Shown: piece by piece, positions 22,392-33,929 of the stretch
How the letters are laid out: each line of letters begins with the position of its first letter
How positions within the stretch are numbered: position 1 is the stretch's first letter
Source: Metallyticus violacea
Taxonomy: Eukaryota > Arthropoda > Insecta > Mantodea > Metallyticidae
Assembly (NCBI GenBank): GCA_030762175.1
Contig: CM060833.1
Span: 158,206,001 to 158,270,000 of the forward strand
Length of the DNA: 64,000 bases
Direction: 5' to 3'
Position numbers and translations under genes: made by a program
Notes under the pieces: generated by a model
The model's database searches: none
The model's input: the letters and a program-made list of their open reading frames with translations, nothing else
Told to the model about the DNA's origin: nothing

Positions 22392-23777
22392 CAAGGCCTG
22401 TTCAAAAAGTATAGCGAATTTTGTGTTTTTACAAAAAAGTATTTATTTTTTCATGAATATCTATTTTGTCCTCTTCAAAGTAATCCCCACCAGATATTAT
22501 ACACTTGTGCCAACGTTTTTTCCAATCTTCGAGGCACTTTAAAAAATCGTTTTTTGTGATCTTGTTCATCTCCTCCTTCGATGCCGTCTTTATCCTCAAT
22601 CGTGGTGTAGCGTCGTGCTTTCATGGGCCTCTTCAGTTTTGCGGAAATAAAAAATTACAGGGGGCCAGGTCTGGGGAATACGGTGGCTGCGGCATCATAA
22701 GTGTGTTGTTTTTGCCCAAAAATTCGCGCACAAGCAACGATGTGTTGGCAGGGGCGGTATCATGGTGCAAAACCAATTTTTGTTCTTCCACAAATCCGGG
22801 CGTTTGTGGCGGATTTCTTCGCGCAAATTGCGCATAACTTGTAGGTAATATTCCTTATTGACCGCTCTACCCTGTGGCAAGAACTCATGATGCATCACGC
22901 CCCTACAATCGAAGAAAACTGTAAGCAAAACCTTCACATTCGACCGAACTTGGCGCGCTTTTTTCGGTCTTGGCTCGTGTGGTAGCATCCATTGGGATGA
23001 TTGAGCTTTAGTTTCCACGTCATAACCATAAACCCATGATTCGTCACCAGTTATGACCCTCTGGAGCCAAATTGGGTCGTAGCGGACAGAGTTCAACAGC
23101 TCCTTAGCAACGTTAACGCGATGGTGTTTTTGGTCGAAATTGAGCAACTTTGGTACGAATTTTGCGGCGACCCGTCTCATGCCCAAATCATTGGTAAAAA
23201 TCGAATGGCACGAACCAATCGATATGTTTAGGTCCTCAGCAACTCCTCAAATCATTGGTAAAAATCGAATGGCACGAGCCAATCGATATGTTTAGATCCT
23301 CAGCAACTTCTCTAACGGTGATTCGACGATTGGCCAATACTATTTTCTTCACTTCTTCAATGTTTTCGAGTGTTGTTGACGAGCTCGGGCGTCCGGGACG
23401 CTCTTCGTCGTTCACATCTTCTCGACCCTCTGAGAACATTTTGTACCACCGATAAACCTTGCTTTGGTCCAATGTAGCTACACCATATGCCACAGTCAAC
23501 ATTCGGAATGCATCCGTGCACTTAATTTTGTTTTTCACACAAAATTTGATACAGATTCTTTGTTCCATTTTTTGGAATAGGCAAAATTCGAAGACGAGTC
23601 AAAACACGTCCATGCAAAATAGCTGTCAACAATTAACTGAACATTCAAATTTAGCCGAGCTTGTCAACATAAGTGAAGGACATGAGTACCAACATAACGC
23701 CACAAAACAATCTAAAATCGAATATACGTAGCCCGCGGAAATTCAAAATTCGCGATACTTTTTGAAGAGATCTCGTA
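22392..23777 (-). mobile_element. Full-length mariner, inactive
   Basis: Terminal inverted repeats CAAGGCCTGTTCAAAAAGTA (left) and the related TACTTTTTGAAGAGATCTCG (right) are flanked by TA (22390-22391 and 23778-23779). The length of 1386 bp is typical of mariner. The transposase is on the minus strand, in two frames: 23568-23236 gives the N-terminal helix-turn-helix (RITVREVAEDLNISIGSCH), and 23186-22695 starts the catalytic part with GDESWVYGYD (first Asp) and FFDCRGVMHHEFLP. Beyond a further frameshift near 22780, HHDTAPAN (second Asp) and PPYSPDLAPCN follow; the third Asp of the DD34D triad reads Asn. A 64-bp tandem duplication separates the two halves. The element cannot make active enzyme. 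Confidence 0.92.
23184..23311. repeat. 64-bp tandem duplication inside mariner
   Basis: CAAATCATTGGTAAAAATCG begins at 23184 and again at 23248; the two units differ at only a few bases. Because 64 is not a multiple of 3, the duplication shifts the transposase frame. Confidence 0.92.
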
Positions 23778-23857
23778 TCATTTCACCTCATGTATCACCA
23801 GTGTCCAAAGCCTGTGGTGCTTCAGTAGTAAAAACGACGTTAAATACTATTAAAAAT
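23778..23857 (+). mobile_element. SINE1, 3' part after mariner insertion
   Basis: TATCATTTCACCTCATGTAT, CACCAGTGTCCAAAGCCTG and the ACGTTAAATACTATTAAAAA end complete the SINE1 that starts at 22194. Confidence 0.9.
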
Positions 23858-24053
23858 GGATAGGATAAAAATTTAATTGCTAAATATCCTAAATATTGGA
23901 ATCAGAAAACATTGGAAGTCACACCATAACCATGAGGTTTCTAGGGTACGTACTCTCAAGTTGAGGAAGACAATGGCTGTTACCGCATGGTAGTTGAAAT
24001 GGTTAGAGCATTGCCACGGTAAGCCCGAGTTTCGAATTCTGATCATATCCTCA

Positions 24054-24054
<1 letters not shown>

Positions 24055-24116
<62 letters not shown>

Positions 24117-24131
24117 TAATAATAATAATAA
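24055..24131. repeat. (AAT)n microsatellite
   Basis: About 25 AAT units with one interruption; the poly-Leu/Tyr minus frame here is an artefact. Confidence 0.97.
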
Positions 24132-25090
24132 AACAGTGTCTCGCTTGTCATATCTAAATACATCTAGATAGCTTGGCCGCAGCAGATTTTCTCTATAAGT
24201 GCTTTTGCTTCATTCATGTAGAGTAAATTTTGTGGCCATGAAAAGGGATCGGTAACGCTGTCTCGCTGAAACAAACCAAATCTAATGTGATCTTGCTCTA
24301 AGGGGCTTAGGTGAAGCGCAGCAAAACTCAGCTTGCAGTAACACATTGTGGTTAACGCCAAGCTAACTTTGTATGTCAGGTACACGAACTATCATGTGAA
24401 AACGTTCTCCAGCTGGTTTTAAAGACATTATATATACGACTTGGTTATTTCGCGAGATCGAAATGTCACGAAATTCCTACCTGTATATTCCATCAGATGG
24501 CACTGCATAAGAAAAGGAAGGGCACGTTGAACACAAACTGAGAACCCTTATTGACAATTTTTTTTTATTAATTAAACAGCTATCGGGCAAGTGTATGCCA
24601 CCTGAGCCCTCATAACTTACTATTGACCCTGAAGTTTGTCACCGGGTTGATGGCGGTTGGCGATTATGTTAGCACTAACAACCTAATGTGAAATAGCTGC
24701 GATTATTTTCTAGTTGCACAGGTTAAAGCTATAACAAATTTATAGGCTGAATCAAATTCCTCTTAATAATTCTGACCAAAGTAAGACCTAGAAGTTCCAA
24801 ATTCAAACTCTTTCACTACGAAAATTCTAAAAAATAGTAAAAAGTGTTCCATTAAATAATAATTAATAATAATATTAAAACAATTGTTTTCTTTTAGATA
24901 ATGGCTTATTTTCTATAGTAATTTTGTAGAATAACATATTGTGCTCTCCTTCTCCTACTTGATTATCGGGTAGTGGATATCGTATGGTAAAGGTGCTGTA
25001 AAGAACTATGTTTTTTCAGGGATATGCCATTTACTGTAATTATAATACTATTTTTATATCGGAAACGAAAATGTAATTTTATCAGTTAAA
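24132..25090. other. No recognised feature
   Basis: AT-rich DNA. A minus frame at 24164-24385 has no motif. Around 23985-24050 a GTTGAAATGGTTAGAGCATT and CGAGTTTCGAATTCTGATC pair weakly resembles tRNA-like A and B boxes. Confidence 0.3.
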
Positions 25091-25092
25091 TA

Positions 25093-25667
25093 CCGAGGGT
25101 GCTAAATATATACACAGTTTCACAGTAGATAATTATTTAATATATTTCAAAGTTGGACCGAAAAACAACAGTAATGTGTAGTATGATGTTCTGTAAACAG
25201 ATGTGACTCACATTACGTTATGCTAGCGTTGCTACAACAAAATGGAGCCAAGATTATCGTTTGAACAGCGGAAAGCAATTTTGAAATGATATTGCAAAAC
25301 CGAAAGTGTTGTTGAAGTTCAAAGGCAATGGAGACGTGTGTACAGAACAGATTCTCCGGATCTAATTCCGTTGGAATTCCACCTATGGGAAACTCTTAAG
25401 GATGTTGTATACCGCAGAAAACCAGCTACACTAGCAGCGCTTCGGGAAGAAATTGAAACGACATGTGTTGCAATCGCTGAGGACACTTTCGCAAACGTTA
25501 CTCAATCAGTAGTTCAACGTACTCAGAAGTGTATGGACGTCGACGGTGGCATTTTGAGCAACTTTGAGACTGTAAAAGTGCTCATTATTTTCTGTTTGTG
25601 TGAATGAATTCAGTTTTCCTATATTAACAGTTTTTTTTGAAGTGGGTATACATTTTGATACGCTCTA
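25093..25667 (+). mobile_element. DUF4817-type DNA transposon, deleted copy (copy 2)
   Basis: A variant of the family terminal repeat, CCGAGGGTGCTAAATATATA, starts after TA at 25091-25092, and the right end GTATACATTTTGATACGCTC is followed by TATA. The transposase begins ATGGAGCCAAGATTATCGTT at 25242 and runs FEQRKAILK to VQRQWRRVYRTD, then joins the C-terminal part SPDLIPLEFHLWETLKDVVY without the catalytic centre. The second frame (25338-25607) ends MDVDGGILSNFETVK. Only one subterminal repeat unit precedes the ATG. This is the only plus-strand copy among the five. Confidence 0.85.
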
Positions 25668-26608
25668 TATAAAGAGGAATCAGGAAAAAAAAATTAAGTA
25701 ATGTTTAAAAAAAATTAACCGTTATTTAGAAACCACGAATAAACAATCAAAACTGAACACCAGAGGGAAAAGAAAGGGAGAAAACAGATTTTCCCACCTT
25801 AATTAAAGTGATGTTTGCTTATTTCAGTTACATATTCTAGAATAATGTAAAGATTTGTACATGTTCATTACAATTAAGCTTTTAATTATCGAATCTTTTA
25901 CGTTTAACAGCTGTTCGTTAAATAACTATGTAGCTGCGGTGATTGGTTGAGAAATACACCCAACTTGGAGCAAGATTTAGAAGCAACAACATCAAAGGTG
26001 CAGATACAAGGCATGCATACTCTGTAATACTGTATTTACACCAAGCTAGCCCCCCCCCCCTCCTCCATATTCCCGAGAAGAGTGTTTTGATTTGATCCAT
26101 GGACAACCTATACTGTTCTGATTTGAGAAAGGTCAAGTTTCAATATCATCACTGCCAAGGGCTAAGCTCACATGCCTGCTCCAGTTGCTTAGAGATTGCT
26201 TTGATCGTTCTGACAGTGCTGACAGAGTTCGTCTACCTGTCAGTACTTTTCTTGATAGTCTATTTGCTGACATTCTTTCACCCTCCTCCCTTTCACTGTT
26301 TCTGATATTCCCTTATTTTATACTGTTGTTCCAAGCGCCCAGTGCGTTAATACAAGGGTGAGTGAAATGGAAATTTTAAAAGTGTGACAGAAATTCGAAT
26401 GTCCTTTAAGTTAACGGCACTGTTACCAGGGCCATAAAAAATGTTCGACAGGTGGAAAATGCGGCCATAGCACCAATATAAAAAATGGCCGTCCCACTTG
26501 CAACATGCATGAAAGAAAAACAACACTGTCATTTGTTTTTTGATCACAAATGTGTAAAACCAATTGAAATCGATTTATAAATGAAGGTTAAGCACCGTGA
26601 TGCATGTA
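25668..26608. other. No recognised feature; C-run
   Basis: A C10 run lies at about 26050-26059. The frames at 25918-26136 (minus), 26099-26305 (plus, hydrophobic C-terminal half) and 26347-26547 (minus) match no family I recognise. Confidence 0.3.
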
Positions 26609-27464
26609 CAGAGGGTGCCAAAAATGTGTACACACTTCAAGAAAACAAAAAACTGTGTTAACACAACAAAACTGAATTCACACAAACAGAAAAGGATGAG
26701 CACTAAATCATCTTAGACTTTTACAGTTACAACAGTTGCTCACCATAGGCGTCCAACCTGAGTACGTTGAATTATTGATTGAACAACGTTTCTGAAAGTG
26801 TCCTCAGCGACTGCAGCACATGCCGTTTCAATTTCTTCCCGAAGTGTTGTCAGTGTAGCGGGTTTTTTACGGTACACAACATCCTTAAGAGTTTCCCATA
26901 GGTATAACCAACGGAGTTAGATCTAGTCCCCATGCACTTGTTTTGTTGATTTCTGCGGTGAATGATCAAAACCTTCCAAAACCATAGCCATGACGCGGGG
27001 CTTGTTGCTGTGCGAGGTCTCCCAAATCTCCCTTGTGAACATCGCATACGGTACCACGAGTCTCAAATTTGTCTCGAATGCGTGCAATTGTTACTCGCGT
27101 TGATGGTTCTGATCTGTACACACGTCTCCATTGCCTTTGAACTTCAACAACATTCTCGGTTTTCCAATACCACTTCAAAATTGCTTTCCGCTGTTCAAAC
27201 GATAATCTTGGCTCCATTTTGTTGTAGCAACGCTAAGATAACGTAATGTGAGTCACGTCTGTTTCAGAACATCATCCATAATCTTGGCTTCATTTGTTCA
27301 TTGTTGATTTAGCTGTCACGTAGCAACGCTACCATAATGTATGTGAGTCACATCTGTTTACAGAACATCATACTACACATTACTGTTGTTTTTAGGTCCA
27401 ACTTTGAAATATATTAAATAGATATCTACTGGAAAAGTGTGTATACATTTTTTGGCACCCTCGA
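26609..27464 (-). mobile_element. DUF4817-type DNA transposon, deleted copy (copy 3)
   Basis: This is the copy with the clearest ends: CAGAGGGTGCCAAAAATGTG at the left and its inverted match ending GGCACCCTCGA at the right, bracketed by TA (26607-26608 and 27465-27466). The minus frame 26966-27217 starts MEPRLSFEQRKAILKWYWKT and continues through the helix-turn-helix, then leaves frame. The C-terminal TLRE and AVAEDTF region lies at 26760-26880. The catalytic core is deleted, so total length is 856 bp. Two subterminal repeat units (27200-27390) lie upstream of the ATG. A SINE2 variant begins immediately to the right. Confidence 0.9.
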
Positions 27465-27466
27465 TA

Positions 27467-27715
27467 TATCAGGCCAGCATGTGTGTCTGGCCTAGTGGCA
27501 ATCATACTTGCTTCGGAGACTTGGGTCGCGAGGTCAAATCTGGCCAGGGCGTAAACTCCTAAGTATGATTTCCTTTGGAAGAGAAGTAAAGCCGCCTTGA
27601 CACGTGTCGTAGATTTACGGCACATGAATCTCAAGCCTGAAAGGAGCCCCGAAATGAACTAAATGGGACGTTGATGATCTGAGCTGTTAAAGAGCGTCCG
27701 CAAGAAAAATAAACC
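27467..27715 (+). mobile_element. SINE2 variant
   Basis: The head GTGTCTGGCCTAGTGGCAAT and B-box-like GAGGTCAAATCTGG are decayed, and the body is shortened after CTCAAGCCTGAAAGGAGC. The 3' end GAGCTGTTAAAGAGCGTCCG is typical. It abuts the DUF4817 element. Confidence 0.8.
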
Positions 27716-27839
27716 TAACCCAACAAGCAAATGCACGAATTGAGTAGGCAGTTCAGAAATTGCGTAACTTCAGTAACAGACGCTTGTCACTTGTGATACC
27801 CAAGTAGCAGTTAAAGTCATAGTGCTGGAAAATCGCCAT

Positions 27840-28165
27840 ATGATGAAATAACCGCAATTCTGAACATTAGTCATGGCTTGCACACCACATTATTCATGAT
27901 GTGCGCGGCTTGGGAAAGGGTCTGCAAAGTGGTTGCAACTATAGCTCACTCCAAGAGACTTGTTGATGTCTGTGAAGCAGAAGTTCAAGGCTTCCTTGCA
28001 AGAACTGTAAATAGAAATGCAACCTGAATACATTACAGTGAGCTAAAACAAAGAGAGCAAGCAAGGTTGGCGCCATTCATCACCAAAACCAGGCGGTGCA
28101 TGTACACAACAAATGGAAATTTTTAGAGGAATCCAAGCACTTTGTAAGCACTGTAGGACCTATAT
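27840..28165 (+). pseudogene. Mariner-like transposase N-terminal relic
   Basis: ISHGLAHHIIHDVRGLGK is recognisable (27870-27925) as the second helix-turn-helix and linker of a mariner-type transposase, usually followed by a region rich in basic residues; here frame shifts lead to KRLVDVCEAEVQGFLARTVN (27955-28020) and EQARLAPFITKTRRCMYTT (28045-28110). No catalytic block or terminal repeat is visible. Branch uncertain. Confidence 0.5.
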
Positions 28166-28436
28166 TATATTAAACGTCAGAAAGACATGTAGAAAAAGGA
28201 TATTGCATGTACAACTTTTGTTATTAATTTATAATTTGACTCGCTCCCGAAATTATCGATAATATTTTTGAAAATGTTAGTTGTTTAGTTCTTCAGATGA
28301 ATATATTCATGCTATACTTTTATTGCGTTATTCAATTAATAATTTATCTATATTGGATGCTATAATAATGTAATCGTGTGCAAAAAAAAACAGGTTGTTT
28401 ATTTAAGCTATTTACTGTCACTTACTCTGCCAGTTT

Positions 28437-28735
28437 AGTCGGTCCTGGTGGTGTAGTAGTTACCATACTTGCCTCCTAAACCCAAGATCGCGGGTTCGAA
28501 CCCGGCCAGGACCGATGGATTTTTTCGGGCGTAAAAATCCTAAGTATGACTTCCTCCGGAAGAGAAGTAACACCGTGGGTCCCGTGTCGTACATTTACGG
28601 CACGAAAAAGAACCTCAAGCCTGAAAGAGAGGCCTCTGAGCAAAATTTGTCGGCCGTTTCACGTCCTGAGTTGAATGGGACGCTGATGAGCTGAGATGTT
28701 AAACAGCGTTCATAAATAAATCAAAAAAAAAAAAA
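28437..28735 (+). mobile_element. SINE2, full length with 10-bp TSD
   Basis: This is a good family reference copy in plus orientation. The head GGTCCTGGTGGTGTAGTAGT has the A box, and CGGGTTCGAACCCGG the B box. The body ends GTTAAACAGCGTTCATAAAT and an A12 tail. CTGCCAGTTT is duplicated at 28427-28436 and 28736-28745. Confidence 0.96.
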
Positions 28736-28745
28736 CTGCCAGTTT

Positions 28746-29689
28746 CTAATGATGTATTTGTTTATTTTATATTATACATAATAATTGTCTATGTTTTATT
28801 TCTCTCTACACTTATAGAAAGGCTATAAGAGCCCCCGTTTGGCGTACAGCTGTGAAAATACAAGAGATCGATCTTTCCGGAATTCATTTTGTGTGTTTTT
28901 TTTAATATTATAATGTCTTTCAATTCTAGTAAAATTAGTTTAGTATTTTGTATAAACTTTGAAACGAGTATTTAGTACATTTATTCCCCATATAGCTCTG
29001 TCACATGTGCTCTAGTTCATTCCTTTATTTTTATTTTTTATTTTATTTATTTATTATTTTTTAACATTAATTCAATTTGAGTTAAGGCATCCTCTTGTTG
29101 ATGCCTGCGCATCGAGTCAAATTTAGCTAAGGAAGGCACCCTGCGGGGGGGGGCACGTTTGTGACAGGTCAACAAATACTGGGAATTAAATTACCGTACG
29201 TTTGCGAAAGCAGAGCTACAACCGTTTGCAGAAAATTGTAAAAATTACTATGAGGATCTTAAAACCTTAACAACTATATTAGCAATGTACTTATTATTAA
29301 TCTTAATTGCAATCATTAAAATCATTATATCACTTCTACCACTTAAAAGTTAATTTATTTCACAAATGTTCCATTCAATTAATTTTTCTAAGAAAATTAA
29401 CTGATGCTCTTCATAATGTCTTTAGATTATCCATGGAAAAATTTTAAACCTAGGGCCAAAGAGCACTAAGATTGATGACACATGCGTATCCTTCCTTTAT
29501 CGATAGTTACGCCAAATTTGTTTCAATTGTTTTACGAAAAGCATATACCACACGAACGACCTCAGTCAGTTTGTAGGTATTCGTCTAGATGTAAACATGG
29601 ACTTTAAAAAAGAGCCTGTCGTGTAGGAGCTGCATAAACTAAGCCAATTCCTCACCTGTTAAATAATTTTAAAAATGAATATAAAATGC
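28746..29689. other. No recognised feature
   Basis: AT-rich DNA with a G7-8 run near 29145. No repeat relation to other parts of the window was noticed. Confidence 0.35.
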
Positions 29690-30930
29690 AGATTGTAACC
29701 TTATTAATTAATGAAATGAAATAAGTTATGGCATTGTTGTGCGGTATTAGGTGAACACAATTAGAATTCTTGCAATCTGTAAGTATTACAAAAGAGAAAC
29801 CACATATTTAGAAGTATTATTATTATTGATTATTATTATTATTATTATTGGATTAAATCACAAAATTAATGGTACACTATTAATTAAATAAAACATATGA
29901 CCACCAATAAACAAAGCTATACTGTTCGGGTATTATTAACATTTTAAATGTAGCCATGTTTATAAACTGTGCCCTTGATATCATCTTTAGATTCACTGAA
30001 ATAGAAAAATAACAGACAGTTTCGAATTACATTGTGCACCTATGAAGATGTTCATATGTTTCAATAAAACAAAAACATGCTATTATTTAAAAACAATTAC
30101 AATTTATTAAGCAAATATACACGATCATCTATAAACAATCGAAAGTTACTTCGATTTTCAGTGGCTTTGAAATTTAATTTAGATGTTATTTTAGTAAATA
30201 TACAAAAATGATTTCTGAAAGTTATTGCAGAGCGTTATTACGTAAAAATATAATTCTCAAACATATATTAGATTAATATTTCACATTTACTATCTTCCAG
30301 GCGATACTTTTGTTAAATATAAAACAGATGCATCGTTAAAAATACAGTTTATATGCTGAATTAATTTGTCCTTTTATTTTAAAACAATATACAGAAAATT
30401 AAATGCAAGAACGCTTTTTAAACGTCGGTTTTCAAGTACAACCCTATTCCTAATGGTCCATTTTCCTTAATTTTCAAACGCTATTTTTCTTATTTTATTT
30501 AAATGATATATACCGAATTTTGTTGTGAATAAACAAATATTGGTGATGCTAGAGTGATTTTTGAATTTTGAATTTTAAGTAAATTCCCACCTCCTAATTG
30601 TCCCATTACCCTAATTTTTACGAACTATTTTTGTTACTTTAAATAAGTAGTATATACGGAGTTTCGTTGCTGAAAAGCAAATATTGGTGCCGCCAGGGCA
30701 ATTTTTAAATTTTGGGTTTCAGGTAAATCCTCACTCCAAGTAGTCCCATTTCACTGATTTTCAAAACTATTTTTCTTATTTGATTTATAGGTGTATGCCG
30801 AGTTTTGCTGTGAAAAAACAAATACTGATGACGCTAGAGCGATATTTAAATTTTGGGTTTGCAGGTAAACCCCCATTCCTAATGGTCCGATTTCCTTGAT
30901 TTTCAAAAACTAAATTTTATTTTATTTATA
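29690..30930. repeat. Composite repeat unit, copy 2, inverted
   Basis: This is the diverged reverse complement of 18480-19660. Three to four units with a period of about 140 bp run from 30420 to 30930: AGAGTGATTTTTGAATTTT at 30551, AGGGCAATTTTTAAATTTT at 30695 and AGAGCGATATTTAAATTTT at 30836. Left of these, ATGAAGATGTTCATATGTTT and TTATTAATTAATGAAATGAA match the other copy in reverse. An (ATT)n tract lies at about 29817-29850. It directly adjoins the Penelope fragment at 30944. Confidence 0.8.
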
Positions 30931-30943
30931 TACCTAGCTATCT

Positions 30944-31152
30944 TTAAAGCTTAACGGACATACACACAATATATATAGTACCTTGAGAGCATTGCGTAGG
31001 TAACGCATCAATAAGTGTTAGATTAAAAGCATCATCAAAATCCTTACAGAGAGATAAGGCATGTTGGGCAACCGGCAAGGGAGACTTGGTTTTAACAGAA
31101 CGTCTATGATTGTTCATACGTAGCGAAACAACAGTAGAAGTTAAACCAATAT
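30944..31152 (-). pseudogene. Penelope GIY-YIG fragment, inverted arm
   Basis: The minus strand reads NAFYIGLTSTVVSLRMNNHR and then SVKTKSPLPVAQHALSLCKD, nearly identical to the fragment at 17.9-18.0 kb. It stops at ALPTQCS, where the sequence folds back: the following plus-strand segment starts with the same GCGTTACCTAC. This is the YIG half of the nuclease only. Confidence 0.8.
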
Positions 31153-31154
31153 AA

Positions 31155-31460
31155 AATGCGTTACCTACACTATGCTCTGAAAGTTTACTCAGAGATAGAG
31201 AAATGGCAGCTATATTTTTACACAAAGCGCGTGTACCACCTGGTTTAAATCTTGCGTATTAATCCCCCCCCCCCCCACACTCTCGTTTATATTTTCATCT
31301 GTTTCCATGCATAACGTTACTTCGATACTCAATATTTACTTTTATCACCGTCACTTGTCTTCTTGCCATAGAAGGACTCTACAAGTCCATATAGCGATCT
31401 CAAGTGTGACTTTTTCTGAGTGTTTTTACTATTATAATTATGTTAATTTGTTAATATATA
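31155..31460 (+). pseudogene. Penelope C-terminal tail and terminal segment
   Basis: The plus strand reads ALPTLCSESLLRDREMAAIF and GLNLAY then stop at about 31262, the C-terminal end of the endonuclease ORF. The C-run and the terminal segment follow (TTTTATCACCGTCACTTGTC, AAGGACTCTACAAGTCC, ATATAGCGATCTCAAG), then TA repeats. Here the bases GAA after the hairpin are lost, so the hammerhead-like core is broken. With the inverted arm to the left it forms a fold-back. Confidence 0.78.
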
Positions 31461-31518
31461 TATATAAGTCTTCACATGTACAACGTTCGGAATTCGCCAA
31501 TACACAAGATTAATAGAA

Positions 31519-31549
31519 ACAAAAAAAAAAAAAAAAAAAAAAAAAAAAA
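31519..31549. repeat. A-run of about 30
   Basis: An uninterrupted poly(A) tract following ATTAATAGAAAC; it might mark the tail of an unrecognised retroposon but no body is visible upstream apart from the Penelope end. Confidence 0.9.
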
Positions 31550-33660
31550 CATAATGTTTGCGAATTTATTTAGAACTATATATTTAGGAGGAGGGACAGT
31601 TTAAAAAGTGTTGTATTTTTATTGTCAAAGAAGTTTTGTAAGGATTCTGTAATTTTAAATGAACAAGTAAAACGAAGTGATAGAAATTAAAGCAATTTCC
31701 GCATACTTTTTTTCATCCTGCTCTAAGTGAGGACAAACTTGTTTCAGAGCTTTAGCACTGCAGTTAAGGATGGGTGACTATAATCAACATGTTAGATATA
31801 ATAAAACGACCGTGAAAAGTGTACAAGAACAAAGAGCCGATATCAAGCATTATGACTTCAGACGTCTAAGGAAATCAATGCACTTAGAAGGAGCATATTT
31901 TCAACTCTACCTAAGATCTTAGAAGAATCATGCAACCAAATACTTGGATCATGTAGACAGAATGCTTTCGGTGAGAAGTTGTACACGATTCACCTTCATG
32001 TCATCAATTTTTATGTGCCAGTGGCGTCCTAATTTTTACCCTCCAAATCTTATGGACGATGTGACGATCGGGCATAATGCACGCTGGCAAAACACAGCCG
32101 TTCCATTTAAAAACGAAAGACAAAATGTAGTGATGAAGACGCCATACGGAAGGGAGCCCGGGCGCTCTATGATACCATCTCGACCCATCCTAATGAATTG
32201 ATCAGATCACTAGGGGATTATGACCACAGAGTCCCCTAGAAGATGTACAGACTTCTCAAGGATGTCATGGGACCGCTTGGATGAAGAAATCTGGAATTCA
32301 TCAGTTCATGGCCGCCTGATACACATGGTTCAATATCAAGCTAGTTTCTATTCTTTGGTTTTGACCAATTCCTTTTCCAAATTATTTCCAGATAAACACT
32401 GAAAATTTAATTACAAACTGTTCTATTTAAATTTTGAAACTCCTACGTCCGTAGAGCAGGTAAAGCCGCGAGGCAGCTAGTACTGCTGATTTTTGACACC
32501 CGCTTGGGAATAATTTCCAGGTGACCTGAACTGGCTTCTGGCTTCAGTGACGAAGAGGGAGATCAGTTTCCGTTGCACCCGAGAGAGTGAAACAGAAGAT
32601 TGAGCAACAAATCCGTAACTACTTGCTGAGGAAATTGTCGCGACTCGGTGTACATGTTGTCCCCATTGACTGCTATGGGAAATCCTACGGGGTTCACATA
32701 TCTATATTATTATTATCACACTCGTTTAGTTAGGATTATGTGAGGAAATTTGTTCACTCACATTCAGTTTACAAGATCATATTATAAATTTATTACTTTG
32801 TCCCAAGTTATCAAATAGAATTACAACTATTACATATTTTACTGACACTTCTAAACCAAGTTCCTGAGCTAGCAAGAAGAAAGCTGTCACATGACGACCA
32901 ATCTACATGAAAGTCTTTCACCAACTAACTTGACTCCTAGCGTTCTCCATGACTTGCTATACAGTAGAGCTGTTCAAATTTTTATCTGACAACACATCTT
33001 TACTCCTCATAATTTTGAACACTTTTCTCAAAGCAGACCCTGTTGAATGCAAAGCACCGTTCCCAGTAGTCTTCAAAGATGTGCTGGAAACCATTTTGAC
33101 AGGTCTTTCACGATCTCTTCCGCAGCCTTCACCACTGCTTCCAATGATGGAAATTGCCTCCCACAAGGTGCCTATGCTCTAAATATAGGAACAATGTACC
33201 GATAGGCTGGAAAAAAATTAACGGGTTTTATTTTCCAAATTACGTGTCCTTTAATAGTAAGTATGCATCAACAAGATCATGAAATTAAACAGGAAACAAT
33301 CTGTGCTAACGCGTGCGATTTGTTTACAGAAGTATGCAGTTACTGTTGAGCATTACATCACTTTGTGAGGTTTTGCTGTTCAAGCAATCGCTGCTAATGA
33401 TGATACGGGATTACAGATTAAATCTTAAACACATACATAGCCGACGACTCACTACACAGAACACATTTAACGTACAAGAGGATCTAAAATGTTCCATTAT
33501 CGTGTGTGTTTTTACAAAGATGACATTAACAAACGGAGTATTAACAATAACAATTAATATTCATTTTTATACCCACATCCTAACATTTGCAACATGTTCT
33601 GAGAGAAAGTAGCTGTTTTGAAATATGCATTTGGAATACGAAACGCCAATATCGGTTTTT
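31550..33660. other. No recognised feature; several unassigned frames
   Basis: Plus frames at 31944-32201 and 32220-32402 and both strands at 32949-33182 are open for 60-85 codons in slightly GC-richer DNA. I could not match any of them to a family. A segment near 32450-32690 is less AT-rich and might hold an exon or an old transposon, but I have no positive evidence. Confidence 0.2.
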
Positions 33661-33672
33661 TAAATAGTACCA

Positions 33673-33888
33673 ACAACACAGGCGGTGGACACTGATGATA
33701 CATGAAATATATTAGGAAAGGATTTTTTAAGGAAGGAAACGTTCCAGTACCTCCCCGGCATTTGCCATTTATGAGGACTAAGGAAAACCTGGAAAAAACC
33801 TCAATCAGGGAGGACGGTCCTTGCGGAATTCGAACCCCAGACCTCCCACTCACGAATCCGCACCTTAAGGACCTCGGCCACCCGTGGC
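33673..33888 (-). mobile_element. SINE1, tail truncated, 7-bp TSD
   Basis: The minus-strand head ends CCACGGGTGGCCGAGG at the right, with a B box GGGGTTCGAATTCC. The tail is cut after ATCAGTGTCCACCGCCTG, without the GTAGTAAAAACGGG end. AGTACCA at 33666-33672 and 33889-33895 may be the target-site duplication. Confidence 0.85.
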
Positions 33889-33929
33889 AGTACCATTATC
33901 AGCATAAGCCGTACTTTATTTGCACTTGA

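Noticed and set aside
28437..28510. Functional tRNA gene at the SINE2 head
   Set aside because: A and B boxes are present, but a SINE body, A tail and target-site duplication follow, and the same head occurs in many copies.
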